Shown piece after piece: positions 53,728 to 62,309 of a stretch of 64,000 bases of DNA. Positions within the stretch are counted from its first letter, which is position 1; each line of letters starts with the position of its first letter. A model generated the notes under the pieces. That model searched no databases. It saw only the letters and a list, made by a program, of their open reading frames with translations, and was not told the origin of the DNA. The DNA is taken from assembly GCF_000381265.1 (NCBI RefSeq), contig NZ_KB906253.1:434001-498000 (forward strand). Reading direction: 5' to 3'. This DNA is from Curvibacter lanceolatus ATCC 14669. Lineage in GTDB: Bacteria > Pseudomonadota > Gammaproteobacteria > Burkholderiales > Burkholderiaceae_C. The translations under genes and the position numbers were made by a program.

Positions 53728-55467
53728 TCAGCCTGCCTTCTTGGCTGCTGCGCGAGGGCGACGGGCCTTCTTGGCCGCCGGCGCGGCCACGTCCACGGGT
53801 GCTGCCTCGACCGCGGCGGCCTCGGGTGTCGTCACCACGGCGGTGGCTGCTGGCTCGACGGCTTCGGCCGGCGCGCTGGCCGTGTCATCCACGGGGCCAT
53901 CCGCCGCCTCAGCCTGCGCTGCGTTGGCCTGGGCACGGGCCTTGGCGCCCGAGCGGCCACCGCGGCTGCGGCGGCGTGGCGAGGCCTGGGGGGCGGTGTC
54001 TTCCGCCGCGGCGGGCGCAGCACCTTCATCAGTTGCCGTGGCACCGGCCTGATCGTTCACCAGGACCGGGGGCAACGCTGCTGGCTCATCGTCATCTTCG
54101 GTCGCCGGGGCGGCGGCACGGCGGCTGGTGGCCGCGGCCTGTTCCTGGCGCTCGCGCAGTTCGCGGGCCTTGCGGGCGCGTGCCCGGGCTTCGGCCTCGG
54201 CAGCGGCAGCGGCGATGGCGCTGTCGTGCTCTGGCAGCGCAGGTGGGTTCTGGCCCTGGTGGCGGGCCGCCTGTTGGTTGGGCTGGCCCTCGCCGCGCGA
54301 TGCATTGGCTTCGGAGCGGTTGTCTCGCCCGTCACGGTTGTCGCGGCCCTCACGTCCTTCACGCGGGCCACCCCGGCGGCCGCCCCGCGAACGGCCATAG
54401 CTGGCTGGGGGTTGCTCGTCGTTCTCGGCTTCGGCTTCGACCTCGGGGGCCTCCACCACCGGTGCTGCAGCGGTCACGGGTGCTGCTGGGGGCACGGGCG
54501 CGGCGGCCGGTGCAAAAGCCTCCGGCGGGAAGTAACGCGACACCGGGCGCTCGTAGGCCTGCTCGGTACGCTGCGCCGGTGCGGCATGGGTGGCCGCACT
54601 CGATGCGGGCAAGGGGGCAGGGCCCGCGCCCGTGCTGCCGCCACCACTGCTGCGGAACACATAGGCGCCCGACTTGTCGTCGCGGCCGAATTCCATCAGG
54701 CCGCGGTTGTGGGCCTCTTCCAGCAGGTTGCCGAAGGTGCGAAAGCCAAAGTAGTTTTCGTTGAAGTCGGGGCGGCGGCGCTTGATGGCTTCTTTCAGCA
54801 CCGAGGCCCAGATCTTGCCGCTGTCGCCGCGTTCGGCCATCAGGGCATCGAAGGTCTCCACGGCCAGCTCCAGGGCTTCGCTGCGGCGGGCGTCGCTGGC
54901 TTCCTTGCGCTTGCGCTCCTCTTCTGGCGTGCGGCGGGCTTGCTGCGGTGCATCGGCCGGCTGCTGGCGGCGCGCCAGTGCGCGCTGCTTCTCACGCACC
55001 AGGTCGTCGTAGAAGATGAATTCGTCGCAGTTGGCAATCAACAGGTCAGAGGTGGACTGCTTCACGCCCACACCGATCACCTGCTTGTTGTTCTCGCGCA
55101 GCTTGGACACCAGGGGCGAAAAATCCGAGTCGCCGCTGATGATCACAAAAGTGTTCACGTGCGACTTGGTGTAGCACAGGTCCAGGGCATCGACGACCAT
55201 GCGGATGTCGGCCGAGTTCTTGCCCGACTGGCGCACGTGCGGGATCTCGATCAGCTCGAAATTGGCCTCGTGCATGGTGGCCTTGAAGCCTTTGTACCGG
55301 TCCCAGTCGCAATAGGCTTTCTTGACCACGATGCTGCCCTTGAGCAGCAGCCGTTCGAGCACGGGCTTGATGTCGAACTTTTCGTAGTTGGCGTCACGCA
55401 CGCCCAGCGCCACGTTTTCGAAATCACAGAACAGCGCCATGCTGAGGTTGTCGGGTGAGTTGGCCAT
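53728..55467 (-). CDS. NYN-domain (LabA-like PIN) protein with OST-HTH/LOTUS domain and basic low-complexity tail
   Basis: 579-aa protein. N-terminal NYN ribonuclease-like domain (about 5-160) with acidic sites FCDFENVA and SGDSDFSPL; OST-HTH/LOTUS RNA-binding-type domain at about 205-285 (WASVLKEAIKRRRPDFNENY); then a long disordered part rich in Ala, Pro, Glu, with an RGG/RGRD stretch (GGRRGGPREGREGRDNRDGR) and a Lys/Ala/Pro-rich C-terminus (KKARRPRAAAKKAG) like histone H1 tails. I chose ATG 55467 with GGAGAG upstream; ATG 55479 is also in frame. Probable RNA processing or binding role; target unknown. It follows DUF488 by 69 bp on the same strand. Confidence 0.9.
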   Translation of the reverse strand: MANSPDNLSMALFCDFENVALGVRDANYEKFDIKPVLERLLLKGSIVVKKAYCDWDRYKGFKATMHEANFELIEIPHVRQSGKNSADIRMVVDALDLCYTKSHVNTFVIISGDSDFSPLVSKLRENNKQVIGVGVKQSTSDLLIANCDEFIFYDDLVREKQRALARRQQPADAPQQARRTPEEERKRKEASDARRSEALELAVETFDALMAERGDSGKIWASVLKEAIKRRRPDFNENYFGFRTFGNLLEEAHNRGLMEFGRDDKSGAYVFRSSGGGSTGAGPAPLPASSAATHAAPAQRTEQAYERPVSRYFPPEAFAPAAAPVPPAAPVTAAAPVVEAPEVEAEAENDEQPPASYGRSRGGRRGGPREGREGRDNRDGRDNRSEANASRGEGQPNQQAARHQGQNPPALPEHDSAIAAAAAEAEARARARKARELRERQEQAAATSRRAAAPATEDDDEPAALPPVLVNDQAGATATDEGAAPAAAEDTAPQASPRRRSRGGRSGAKARAQANAAQAEAADGPVDDTASAPAEAVEPAATAVVTTPEAAAVEAAPVDVAAPAAKKARRPRAAAKKAG

Positions 55468-55536
55468 CAGGCTCTCCATTGGAGTTGCAGCCCTGAATCA
55501 TCACACGGATTGGCGCAGCCAAACCTGCGCTGGGAT

Positions 55537-55926
55537 TCAGGGCGCCAGGTCAGCACCTTTTTCTTGCAGCAAGGCTCGCAGCACCGAACGGTGGCAGCGC
55601 GCCTCATTCTCGCAGTAACAACCCACCGAAAAATTGCTGTGGCGGGACAGCGCGGCCAGCAGATCCAGGCTCCGGCTGGCCTCGGGCTGGGCCATCTCCT
55701 TGCGGAACTGGCGTTCAAAGGACTGCCATTGCGCTGGGGTGTCGGCCTCTTGCCCCAGCTTCATGGTCTCGGCGGTGGGCGCGAGGTTGGGGTACCAGAT
55801 GTCGTACCAGTTCTGGCTGGCAAATTCGGTCTTGGGCACGCCCCGCGGCGGGCGCCGCACCGTGCCGATGCGGGTGCCTTCGTCGGGGGTGCGCGGGCTG
55901 CCGAGTTTCACGATGCGTAGCGTCAT
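55537..55926 (-). CDS. DUF488 family protein
   Basis: 129-aa protein of the YeaO-like DUF488 family: begins MTLRIVKLGSPRTPDEGTRI and contains the Cys/His stretch CYCENEARCHRSVL. Function is unknown; the Cys pattern suggests metal or redox use. It lies 69 bp upstream of the NYN gene, same strand, and is divergent from the GNAT gene with 177 bp of comparatively AT-rich DNA between. Confidence 0.88.
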   Translation of the reverse strand: MTLRIVKLGSPRTPDEGTRIGTVRRPPRGVPKTEFASQNWYDIWYPNLAPTAETMKLGQEADTPAQWQSFERQFRKEMAQPEASRSLDLLAALSRHSNFSVGCYCENEARCHRSVLRALLQEKGADLAP

Positions 55927-56103
55927 GTCATTGGTCCATGGGATGGGTCAGATAGGAAGGCTGCGAGGTACCAATATTGAGTCAAATTCAACGTTTTTGG
56001 GTGTTGCAATGTGTTGTAACAAATATATGCTTTTACTTTGCGGGAGGCGGAAGAGAGTTGCCTACCATGCAGCAAACGCTGTTCGGTTCAGGAGGAGGCA
56101 TTC

Positions 56104-56658
56104 ATGGCAGCACCCCAAATTCATCTGACCAGAGTACAGGAGACATCGGCTGGCCGTGCCTTGTTGCAAGGTGTCTTGAACCATGCAAGGCAGTATGTCG
56201 AAGAATCATTCGGTCATCGATTGACCGGCGTTGAAGGCGCCCAACTCTTCGAGCTGCTGCATCGCGACGTGGATGCGGCAGAGCACCGCGTCTATGCCAT
56301 TGACTTGCACCACGGGGTCAGCAAGACCGTGGGCTTCATCACCTTGGGTCTGGGTTATCCGCATTGGGACGGCGGCTATGTCCACTTCCTCGTGATCGAT
56401 GAGCGCTACCGGGGCGCGGGGCATGCCCGCACGGCGGTGCAGATTCTTGAGGAGATCGCCGCCGCCGAGGCGACACGCATGCGCCTCAAGGCCTACCCAC
56501 CTGACTCTGGTGTGGTCGCCTTCTGGCAGGCCATGGGGTACACCGAGAGTGGGCGCTTTCCCGTCAGCTTTGTGCCACCGGCGGGGCTGCCGATGCATTA
56601 CACCCTGCTGGAGAAGCAGATCGTGCCCGTCAGCACAGTGCAGGCCCAGCGGGCCTGA
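56104..56658 (+). CDS. GNAT-family N-acetyltransferase
   Basis: 184-aa acetyltransferase. The acetyl-CoA motif A reads RYRGAGHARTAV, followed by CoA-binding strand MRLKAYPPDSGVVAFWQAMG (the last being the usual FWQAMGY motif). AGGAGG lies just before ATG 56104. No partner or substrate is evident. It is transcribed divergently from DUF488. Small-molecule or protein acylation cannot be told apart from sequence alone. Confidence 0.9.
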   Translation: MAAPQIHLTRVQETSAGRALLQGVLNHARQYVEESFGHRLTGVEGAQLFELLHRDVDAAEHRVYAIDLHHGVSKTVGFITLGLGYPHWDGGYVHFLVIDERYRGAGHARTAVQILEEIAAAEATRMRLKAYPPDSGVVAFWQAMGYTESGRFPVSFVPPAGLPMHYTLLEKQIVPVSTVQAQRA

Positions 56659-56710
56659 CGGCGCAGCCTTGATGGGCTGAAGCGGCTGGGGCCCACAAGT
56701 GGCGGTGGCA

Positions 56711-56725
56711 AGCCCCTTTGGGGCT
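56711..56725. terminator. AGCCCC-TTT-GGGGCT hairpin downstream of the GNAT gene
   Basis: Perfect 6-bp stem with 3-nt loop, 53 bp after the GNAT stop. There is no T-run, so it may act only as a Rho-linked stop or mRNA stabiliser. The same CCCCTTTGGGG core recurs at 63061-63071 after a response regulator gene. Confidence 0.35.
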
Positions 56726-56804
56726 GACGGCGCGGAGCAGGGGCTAAACTGGCGCACGGGCCGCACAAGGGCCTGCCGGCATCCACTTTCCATCCCTCTC
56801 CGCC

Positions 56805-57719
56805 ATGGACCTTCAGCAGCTCAGCCAAACCCTGGAGCACGACGCGCTCGGCGTGGTGTTCATCAATGTGCTGCTGCAGCAGCTGGGCCTGCCTGTGCCG
56901 GCCGTGCCCACCCTGCTGCTGGCGGGCAGTCTGGCCGCCACGCCCGGGGCGCTGGGCAAGCTGGCAGCCGCGGCCATGCTGGCCTCGGTGTTGGCCGACT
57001 GGGGCTGGTACCACGCGGGCAAGCGCTTTGGCTACCGGGTGCTCTCGGGGCTGTGCAAGCTGTCGATCAACCCGTCTTCCTGCGTCAGCCAGACCGAGGC
57101 GCGCTTTTTGCGCTGGGGGCCAGCCTCGCTGGTGGTGGCCAAGTTCGTGCCTGGTTTTTCGACCGTGGCGCCACCGATTGCCGGGGCCCTGCGCATGCAC
57201 CAGCCCAGTTTTCTGATCGCGGCCGGTGCCGGCGGCGGCCTGTGGGCCGGCCTGGCGCTGGGTGCAGGCTGGCTGCTGCGCGACACCGTGCGCCAGGTGA
57301 TTGCGGCGCTCGAGCGCAACACCGCCGAGGCCTTGACCGTGGTGGTGGTGCTGGCCGCCGCCTGGCTGGGCTGGAAGTTCTGGCAGAAATACCGTTTTCG
57401 CCGCCTCAGCGCGGTGCCCCGCATCGGCATTGATGAGTTGCGCGCAGCACTGGCGCGTGAGCCGCGCCCCCTGCTGCTGGATCTGCGCGGCGCCGTGATG
57501 GTGGCCCAGACCGGCCCCATCGATGGCGCCCGGGTGGCCGAGCACAGCCAGCTGGAACAGGTCGTGGGCGACTGGCCCCGCAACCAGCCCATCGTGACCC
57601 TGTGCGCCTGCCCGCAGGATGCCGGTGCCATCCTGGCCGCCCGCCGCCTGCTGGACATGGGCTACCTTTCGGTGCGCCCACTCGAAGGTGGCTACGAGGC
57701 CTGGATGGCCTCCAAGTGA
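56805..57719 (+). CDS. DedA-family membrane protein fused to a rhodanese domain
   Basis: 304-aa protein. Residues about 1-200 form a DedA/VTT-type membrane domain (LGLPVPAVPTLLLAGSLAAT and GFSTVAPPIAGALRM, the conserved re-entrant motif), thought to flip lipids. Residues about 205-304 form a rhodanese domain with the catalytic loop CACPQDAGA. The fusion is known from betaproteobacteria. It is followed 64 bp later by the FAD-patatin fusion gene on the same strand, so a shared envelope-lipid role is possible. Start ATG 56805. Confidence 0.92.
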   Translation: MDLQQLSQTLEHDALGVVFINVLLQQLGLPVPAVPTLLLAGSLAATPGALGKLAAAAMLASVLADWGWYHAGKRFGYRVLSGLCKLSINPSSCVSQTEARFLRWGPASLVVAKFVPGFSTVAPPIAGALRMHQPSFLIAAGAGGGLWAGLALGAGWLLRDTVRQVIAALERNTAEALTVVVVLAAAWLGWKFWQKYRFRRLSAVPRIGIDELRAALAREPRPLLLDLRGAVMVAQTGPIDGARVAEHSQLEQVVGDWPRNQPIVTLCACPQDAGAILAARRLLDMGYLSVRPLEGGYEAWMASK

Positions 57720-57783
57720 TGCGATATATCAGCCCGGTTTCCACCCTCTGCCGGGCCCCTGGCCCGGCCCTCTGGAGTTGTTC

Positions 57784-60096
57784 ATGAGCCCAGCCCCGCG
57801 CGGCGCTGCCAAGCCCTCTGTGCCCAAAGCCACCCGAGTTCCCAAACGGCCCCCGGCCCATCCGCATGCCGACTACCTGATCGTCGGCGCCGGCCTGGCC
57901 GGTGCCACGGCCGCCGAAACCCTGCGTGCCGAGGGCGCCACCGGGCGCATCGTGGTGCTGGGTGACGAAGACCAGCCACCGTACCAGCGCCCGCCCTTGT
58001 CCAAGAGCTTTTTGAGCCTGAACCAGACCCCGCGCGTCAGCACCGTGCTGGCCGAGGGGGCCTGGCAAGCGCTGGGCATTGAGCTGGTGCTGGGCTGCCG
58101 CGTCAGCCGCCTCGACACGGCACAGCGCACCCTGCACACCGAAGCAGGCTCCAGTTGGACGTATGGCCAGCTGCTGATTGCCACCGGGGCCCGGCCGCTG
58201 CGGCTGGCACTGCCCGGCGTGGAGCTGCCGGGCATCCATTACCTGCGCTCGCTGGCCGACGCCCAGGCCATCCGTGCCAGCGCGCTGCAGGCGCAGCGGG
58301 CGGTGGTGATCGGGGGCAGCTTCATCGGACTGGAGGTGGCCGCCTCCTTGCGCCAGCGCGGCATCGAGGTCACGCTGGTCGAGCGGGGCGACCTGTTTGG
58401 TCGCTTCAACACACCGGCCCTGTCCGACTTCTTTCAGCGCTGCTTCACCGAGCGCGGCGCCCAGGTGCTGCTGGGCGATGCGCCGGCCTCTTTCAGCGGC
58501 GCCGACCGGGTCCAGGCCGTGCACACCCAGGCCGGCCAGGTGCTGCCTTGCGACATGGTGGTGATCGGTGCCGGCATCAGCCCCGAGACCGGCTTTCTCG
58601 AAGGCAGCGGCTTGCTGCTCGATGAGGGGGTGGTGGTCGACCGCTTTTTGCAGACCAGTCAGTCCGGCGTGTTTGCCGCTGGTGATGTGGCCAACTTCGA
58701 CGACCCGGTGCTGGGCCGCCGCCACCGGGTGGAGCATTGGGACAACGCCATCAAGCAAGGCCGGCTGGCCGCGCGCAACATGCTGGGCCAACGCCTGCCC
58801 TATGACGAGGTCAGCTACTTCTTCAGCCAGGTCTTCGAGCACAGCTTCAACCTGTTGGGCGAGATCGAGCCCCCGTTCGAGCGCATCGACCGTGGCTCTT
58901 TGCAGGCCGGCTCGTTTGCCGCCTTCTACCTGCGCCACGACGTGCCGCAGGCGCTCTTTTCGCTGGGGCGGCCCTCGCAGGAGACCCGGCTGGTCGAGAA
59001 CCTGATCAAGCGCCGCGTCAACCTGAGCCGGCTCAAGGCCAAGCTGTCCGACCCGAAGTTCGCACTGCAGCAGATTCCCAACCAGACCTTTCTCATCCTG
59101 CAAGGCGGTGGCGCCTATGGGGCTTTCGAGTGCGGCGCCGTGAAGGCGCTGCAAGAAGCCGGCGTGCGGCCCGATGTGGTGGCCGGGGTGTCGATCGGGG
59201 CCTTCAACGGGGCCATCATCGCAGGCAACCCCGAGCGGCCGGCCGAGGCGCTGCAGGCCTTCTGGGCCGAACTGGCCACCCTGACCCCGGTGGTGCCCGA
59301 CGAGACCCTGCGCCAGAGCCTGGCCTGCCAGCAGATCGCCACCTGGGGCGTGCAGCCCTTTTTCACGCCCCGCTGGCTGCAGCCCTTGCTCGGTGCCGAG
59401 CAATGGCCGCAGAACTGGACCAGCCTGTACGACACCAGCCCCATGCGGGCGCTGCTGGCGCGCTTCGTGGATTTCAGCCGCCTCAAGGCCAGCCCGGTGC
59501 GGCTGATGGTCAGTGCCGTCGACCTGGAGACCAGCGAGCTGGTGGTGTTTGACAGCTATGTCGACGAGCTCACGCCTGATCACATCCTGGCCAGCGGCAG
59601 CCTGCCGCCGGCCTTCCCGTGGACCACGGTGAACGGCCGCCACTACTGGGACGGCGGCATTGTCAGCAACTCGCCGCTAGAGCGTGTGGTCGAGCGCTGT
59701 GGCTCGGCGGGCAAGCAGGTCTACATCATCGATCTGTTCCCGGGACAGCGTCGCAAGTTGCCCGGCAACCTCAGCGAGGTGATGGCCCGGCGTGACGAGA
59801 TCCTGTATTCCGAACGCGTGCGCAGCGACGTGCGCACCCGCGAGCAGGTACGCGACTACCAGCGCCTGGTCGAAGACCTGATGGCCGAGCTGCCCCCCGA
59901 GGCGGCCGCCCGGCTGCGCCACCAGCCACGCTACATCCAGCTGATGGGCGACGAGGCCCCCATGACCATCACCCGCATCGTGCGCGAAGACAGCGACGAC
60001 GCCCCGTCCTCGCGCGACTACGACTTCTCGCGCGAGACCGTGGCCCAGTTGCAAGAGGCGGGCTACCGCATGACCCTGAAGGCGATCAAGCGCTGA
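57784..60096 (+). CDS. Fusion of FAD-dependent oxidoreductase, patatin-like phospholipase and DUF3734
   Basis: 770-aa single open frame. N-terminal half (about 28-415) is an NAD(P)H-FAD oxidoreductase of the ferredoxin/rubredoxin-reductase type: GAGLAGATAAE (about 35), PPLSKSFL, GGSFIGLEVAASL and FAAGDVANF. C-terminal half (about 435-650) is a patatin lipase with oxyanion Gly441-Gly443, nucleophile Ser470 in GVSIGAF and Asp623 in WDGGIVSN, then a DUF3734-like tail (YDFSRETVAQLQEAGYRM). Both halves have their catalytic motifs. I found no linker frameshift, so it is probably one protein. Such a fusion is not one I recognise from the literature. Start ATG 57784; function unknown, perhaps redox-linked lipid turnover. 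Confidence 0.93.
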   Translation: MSPAPRGAAKPSVPKATRVPKRPPAHPHADYLIVGAGLAGATAAETLRAEGATGRIVVLGDEDQPPYQRPPLSKSFLSLNQTPRVSTVLAEGAWQALGIELVLGCRVSRLDTAQRTLHTEAGSSWTYGQLLIATGARPLRLALPGVELPGIHYLRSLADAQAIRASALQAQRAVVIGGSFIGLEVAASLRQRGIEVTLVERGDLFGRFNTPALSDFFQRCFTERGAQVLLGDAPASFSGADRVQAVHTQAGQVLPCDMVVIGAGISPETGFLEGSGLLLDEGVVVDRFLQTSQSGVFAAGDVANFDDPVLGRRHRVEHWDNAIKQGRLAARNMLGQRLPYDEVSYFFSQVFEHSFNLLGEIEPPFERIDRGSLQAGSFAAFYLRHDVPQALFSLGRPSQETRLVENLIKRRVNLSRLKAKLSDPKFALQQIPNQTFLILQGGGAYGAFECGAVKALQEAGVRPDVVAGVSIGAFNGAIIAGNPERPAEALQAFWAELATLTPVVPDETLRQSLACQQIATWGVQPFFTPRWLQPLLGAEQWPQNWTSLYDTSPMRALLARFVDFSRLKASPVRLMVSAVDLETSELVVFDSYVDELTPDHILASGSLPPAFPWTTVNGRHYWDGGIVSNSPLERVVERCGSAGKQVYIIDLFPGQRRKLPGNLSEVMARRDEILYSERVRSDVRTREQVRDYQRLVEDLMAELPPEAAARLRHQPRYIQLMGDEAPMTITRIVREDSDDAPSSRDYDFSRETVAQLQEAGYRMTLKAIKR

Positions 60097-60140
60097 GGCG
60101 CCGAGGCACCTGGCCCGCAACCTGGCCCAGATTTCCACCC

Positions 60141-62150
60141 ATGCCCGACCGCAGCCGCATTGCGTTTCGCACCTTTTTGATCCTGGCCTTGTTGCTGGTG
60201 CTGCTGCCCATCGTGGTGGCCAGCGGCTGGTTCTTCTACCGCTCGGCCCTCAGCGCGCGTGAAGAGTTTGCCCAGCAATTGGCCGACGAGGTGTCCAGCC
60301 GCGTGCGCGAGAAGATCGTCAGCTTCTTCGACGTGCCGCTGCGGGTGGTCACCTTCAACGTGGAGCAGGCCCGGGCCGGCCAGCTGCTGTATGCCCAGCC
60401 CGAGGCCTTGATGCGGCAGTTTTTGCTGCAGATCGACCAGCAGCCCCAGCTCACCTTCATCTCGATGGGCCTGGCCGATGGCCAGTACTACGCGGGCAGC
60501 CGCCCCCCCGTCGGGGCCGACCGCCCCTTGCAATTGCTGCGCGCGCGCATCGCCGACGGTCGGGCCATGGAGGTGCTGCGCCTGGACGAAGCCAGCCGGG
60601 CGCTGGTGCCGGTGTCGCGCAGCGAGATCGCCTTCGACGCCCGCACCCGGCCCTGGTTCCAGTCGGCGCTGGCGCGCGACGGCATGGCCTGGTATGCCCC
60701 ATACCGCTACCTGATCAACGATGCCCAGGGCGCCTATGCGGCCATCGGCATGGGCGTGTCGGCCCCGGTGCGCGACCGCCAGGGCGCCCTGGTGGGTGTG
60801 GTCACCGCCGATGTGGCGCTGTCGCAGATCAATGAGTTCCTGGCCCGGGTGGCCCGCGAATCCGGTGGCCAGGCCTTTCTGGCCGATGAGACCGGGGCGC
60901 TGCTGGCCTCGTCCACGCCCGAGCCCGGCCTGCCGGCCGATGGCTTGCAGGCGCGCAAGGCCGAAGACAGCGCTGACCCGGTGCTGCGCGCCGTGGGCCT
61001 CGCCATCCGGGCCAGCGGCCAGCCCGAGGGCAACCGCTTCATCGATGTGGGCGCCACCCAGCACCTGGCGCGCTGGTGGACCCAGCCGCTGCACAACGGC
61101 CCCAGCCTCACCCTGGGCGTGATGCTGCCCGAGAGCCGCTTCAACACCCCGCTGCGCGGCGTGCTGCACAACACCCTGTACCTGACCCTGGCCGTGATGC
61201 TGGCGGCCCTGCTGTTTTCGGTGCATGTGGCCAACCGGGTGGTGAGCCCGCTGGCCCGCCTGGGGCACTGGGCCGGGCGCCTGACCCGGGGCGAATGGCA
61301 TGCCAGTGCCCCCGCGCCCAGCCCGATCCGCGAGCTGGGGGCCTTGTCCGACGCCATGCGCTACATGGCGCGCCACCTGCAGGAGCACGCCCAGGATCTG
61401 GAGCAGACCGTCACCCTGCGCACCCGTGAGCTCAAAGAGGCCTTGCTGGCCATCGAGCAGACCCTGACCGACCAGCGCCATTTCATCGCCATGCTGTCGC
61501 ACGAGGTGCGCTCGCCGCTGGCCGTGATCCACACCACGGCGCAGCTGATGTGCCTGCGGGCCAAGGATTCGCCCACCCAGCTGGCCCAGGCCGAGCGCAT
61601 CCTGCGTGGGGCCATCCGGCTCAACTACTTCTTTGACAACTGCCTCACGCAGGACCGCATCGACAGCGACAGCTTTGTGCTCGAACCCGCCCCCATCGAC
61701 GTGCCCGGCCTGATGGCCTGGGTGCTCGACAACGGCCTGCAGCTCTCGCCCGGGCACCCGCTGCAGATGCAGCTGGCGCCTGGGCTGCCGGCCCTGCATG
61801 GCGACCAGGTGCTGCTGCGCATCATGCTGATGAACCTGGTGTCCAACGCCTTCAAATACTCCCCCGAGGGCGCCCCGGTCACCCTGCACGCCTGGCAGCG
61901 GGGTGATCGCCTGTGCCTGGCGGTTGACGATGCGGGCCCGGGCATCCCCCCCGAAGAGGCCGAGGTGGTGTTCGACAAATACCGCCGTGGCCGGGGCGCC
62001 GAAGGCAAGCCCGGCGCCGGCCTGGGCCTGGCCCTGGTCCGGCGCATTGCGCAACTGCATGGCGGCCGGGTCTGGCTGGAGGCCCGCGAGCCGCAGGGCA
62101 GCCGTTTTGTGATCGAGCTGCCCCTGGGGCCAGCGGGCGCCAGCACCTGA
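60141..62150 (+). CDS. Membrane sensor histidine kinase with dCache-type periplasmic domain
   Basis: 669-aa kinase. Membrane helix 1 (FLILALLLVLLPIVVASGWF), a dCache-like sensor about residues 40-320 (FDARTRPWFQSALARDGMAW, GVVTADVALSQINEFL), membrane helix 2 (LTLAVMLAALLFSVHVAN), a HAMP-like linker, HisKA with His454 in MLSHEVRSP and HATPase_c (FKYSPEGAPV, DAGPGIPP, GAGLGLALVRR). It starts 44 bp after the FAD-patatin gene and is followed by a response regulator 159 bp later. The ligand is unknown; dCache sensors often bind amino acids or small acids. Confidence 0.93.
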   Translation: MPDRSRIAFRTFLILALLLVLLPIVVASGWFFYRSALSAREEFAQQLADEVSSRVREKIVSFFDVPLRVVTFNVEQARAGQLLYAQPEALMRQFLLQIDQQPQLTFISMGLADGQYYAGSRPPVGADRPLQLLRARIADGRAMEVLRLDEASRALVPVSRSEIAFDARTRPWFQSALARDGMAWYAPYRYLINDAQGAYAAIGMGVSAPVRDRQGALVGVVTADVALSQINEFLARVARESGGQAFLADETGALLASSTPEPGLPADGLQARKAEDSADPVLRAVGLAIRASGQPEGNRFIDVGATQHLARWWTQPLHNGPSLTLGVMLPESRFNTPLRGVLHNTLYLTLAVMLAALLFSVHVANRVVSPLARLGHWAGRLTRGEWHASAPAPSPIRELGALSDAMRYMARHLQEHAQDLEQTVTLRTRELKEALLAIEQTLTDQRHFIAMLSHEVRSPLAVIHTTAQLMCLRAKDSPTQLAQAERILRGAIRLNYFFDNCLTQDRIDSDSFVLEPAPIDVPGLMAWVLDNGLQLSPGHPLQMQLAPGLPALHGDQVLLRIMLMNLVSNAFKYSPEGAPVTLHAWQRGDRLCLAVDDAGPGIPPEEAEVVFDKYRRGRGAEGKPGAGLGLALVRRIAQLHGGRVWLEAREPQGSRFVIELPLGPAGAST

Positions 62151-62183
62151 TCGGCCCCGACTGGGGAAAACCCCGCGCATCCT

Positions 62184-62217
62184 CCGGCGCGCTCGCTGGT
62201 ACAACAGGTGGCGCCGG
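62184..62217. repeat. Inverted repeat CCGGCGC/GCGCCGG between kinase and response regulator genes
   Basis: Perfect 7-bp arms with a 20-nt loop, preceded by a GGGG-AAAA-CCCC mini-hairpin (62163-62174). It lies in the 159 bp between stop 62150 and start 62310, and could be an mRNA hairpin that lowers response regulator output or an operator. Confidence 0.4.
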
Positions 62218-62309
62218 GGCTGGCTCGAAACTCGCTTGTCCCGAGCACCCTCCGCCGCCACACCGTTCCCTTGCCGGCGTCGAGACCGGGGCCGTCCCCA
62301 GATCGCACC

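Noticed and set aside
56711-56725. Strong intrinsic terminator after the GNAT gene
   Set aside because: The stem is perfect but no T-run follows, so it is kept only as a low-confidence hairpin.
57406-59643. 745-codon minus-strand frame opposite the FAD-patatin gene
   Set aside because: The plus strand holds catalytic motifs in every segment; the antisense product has no recognisable domain.
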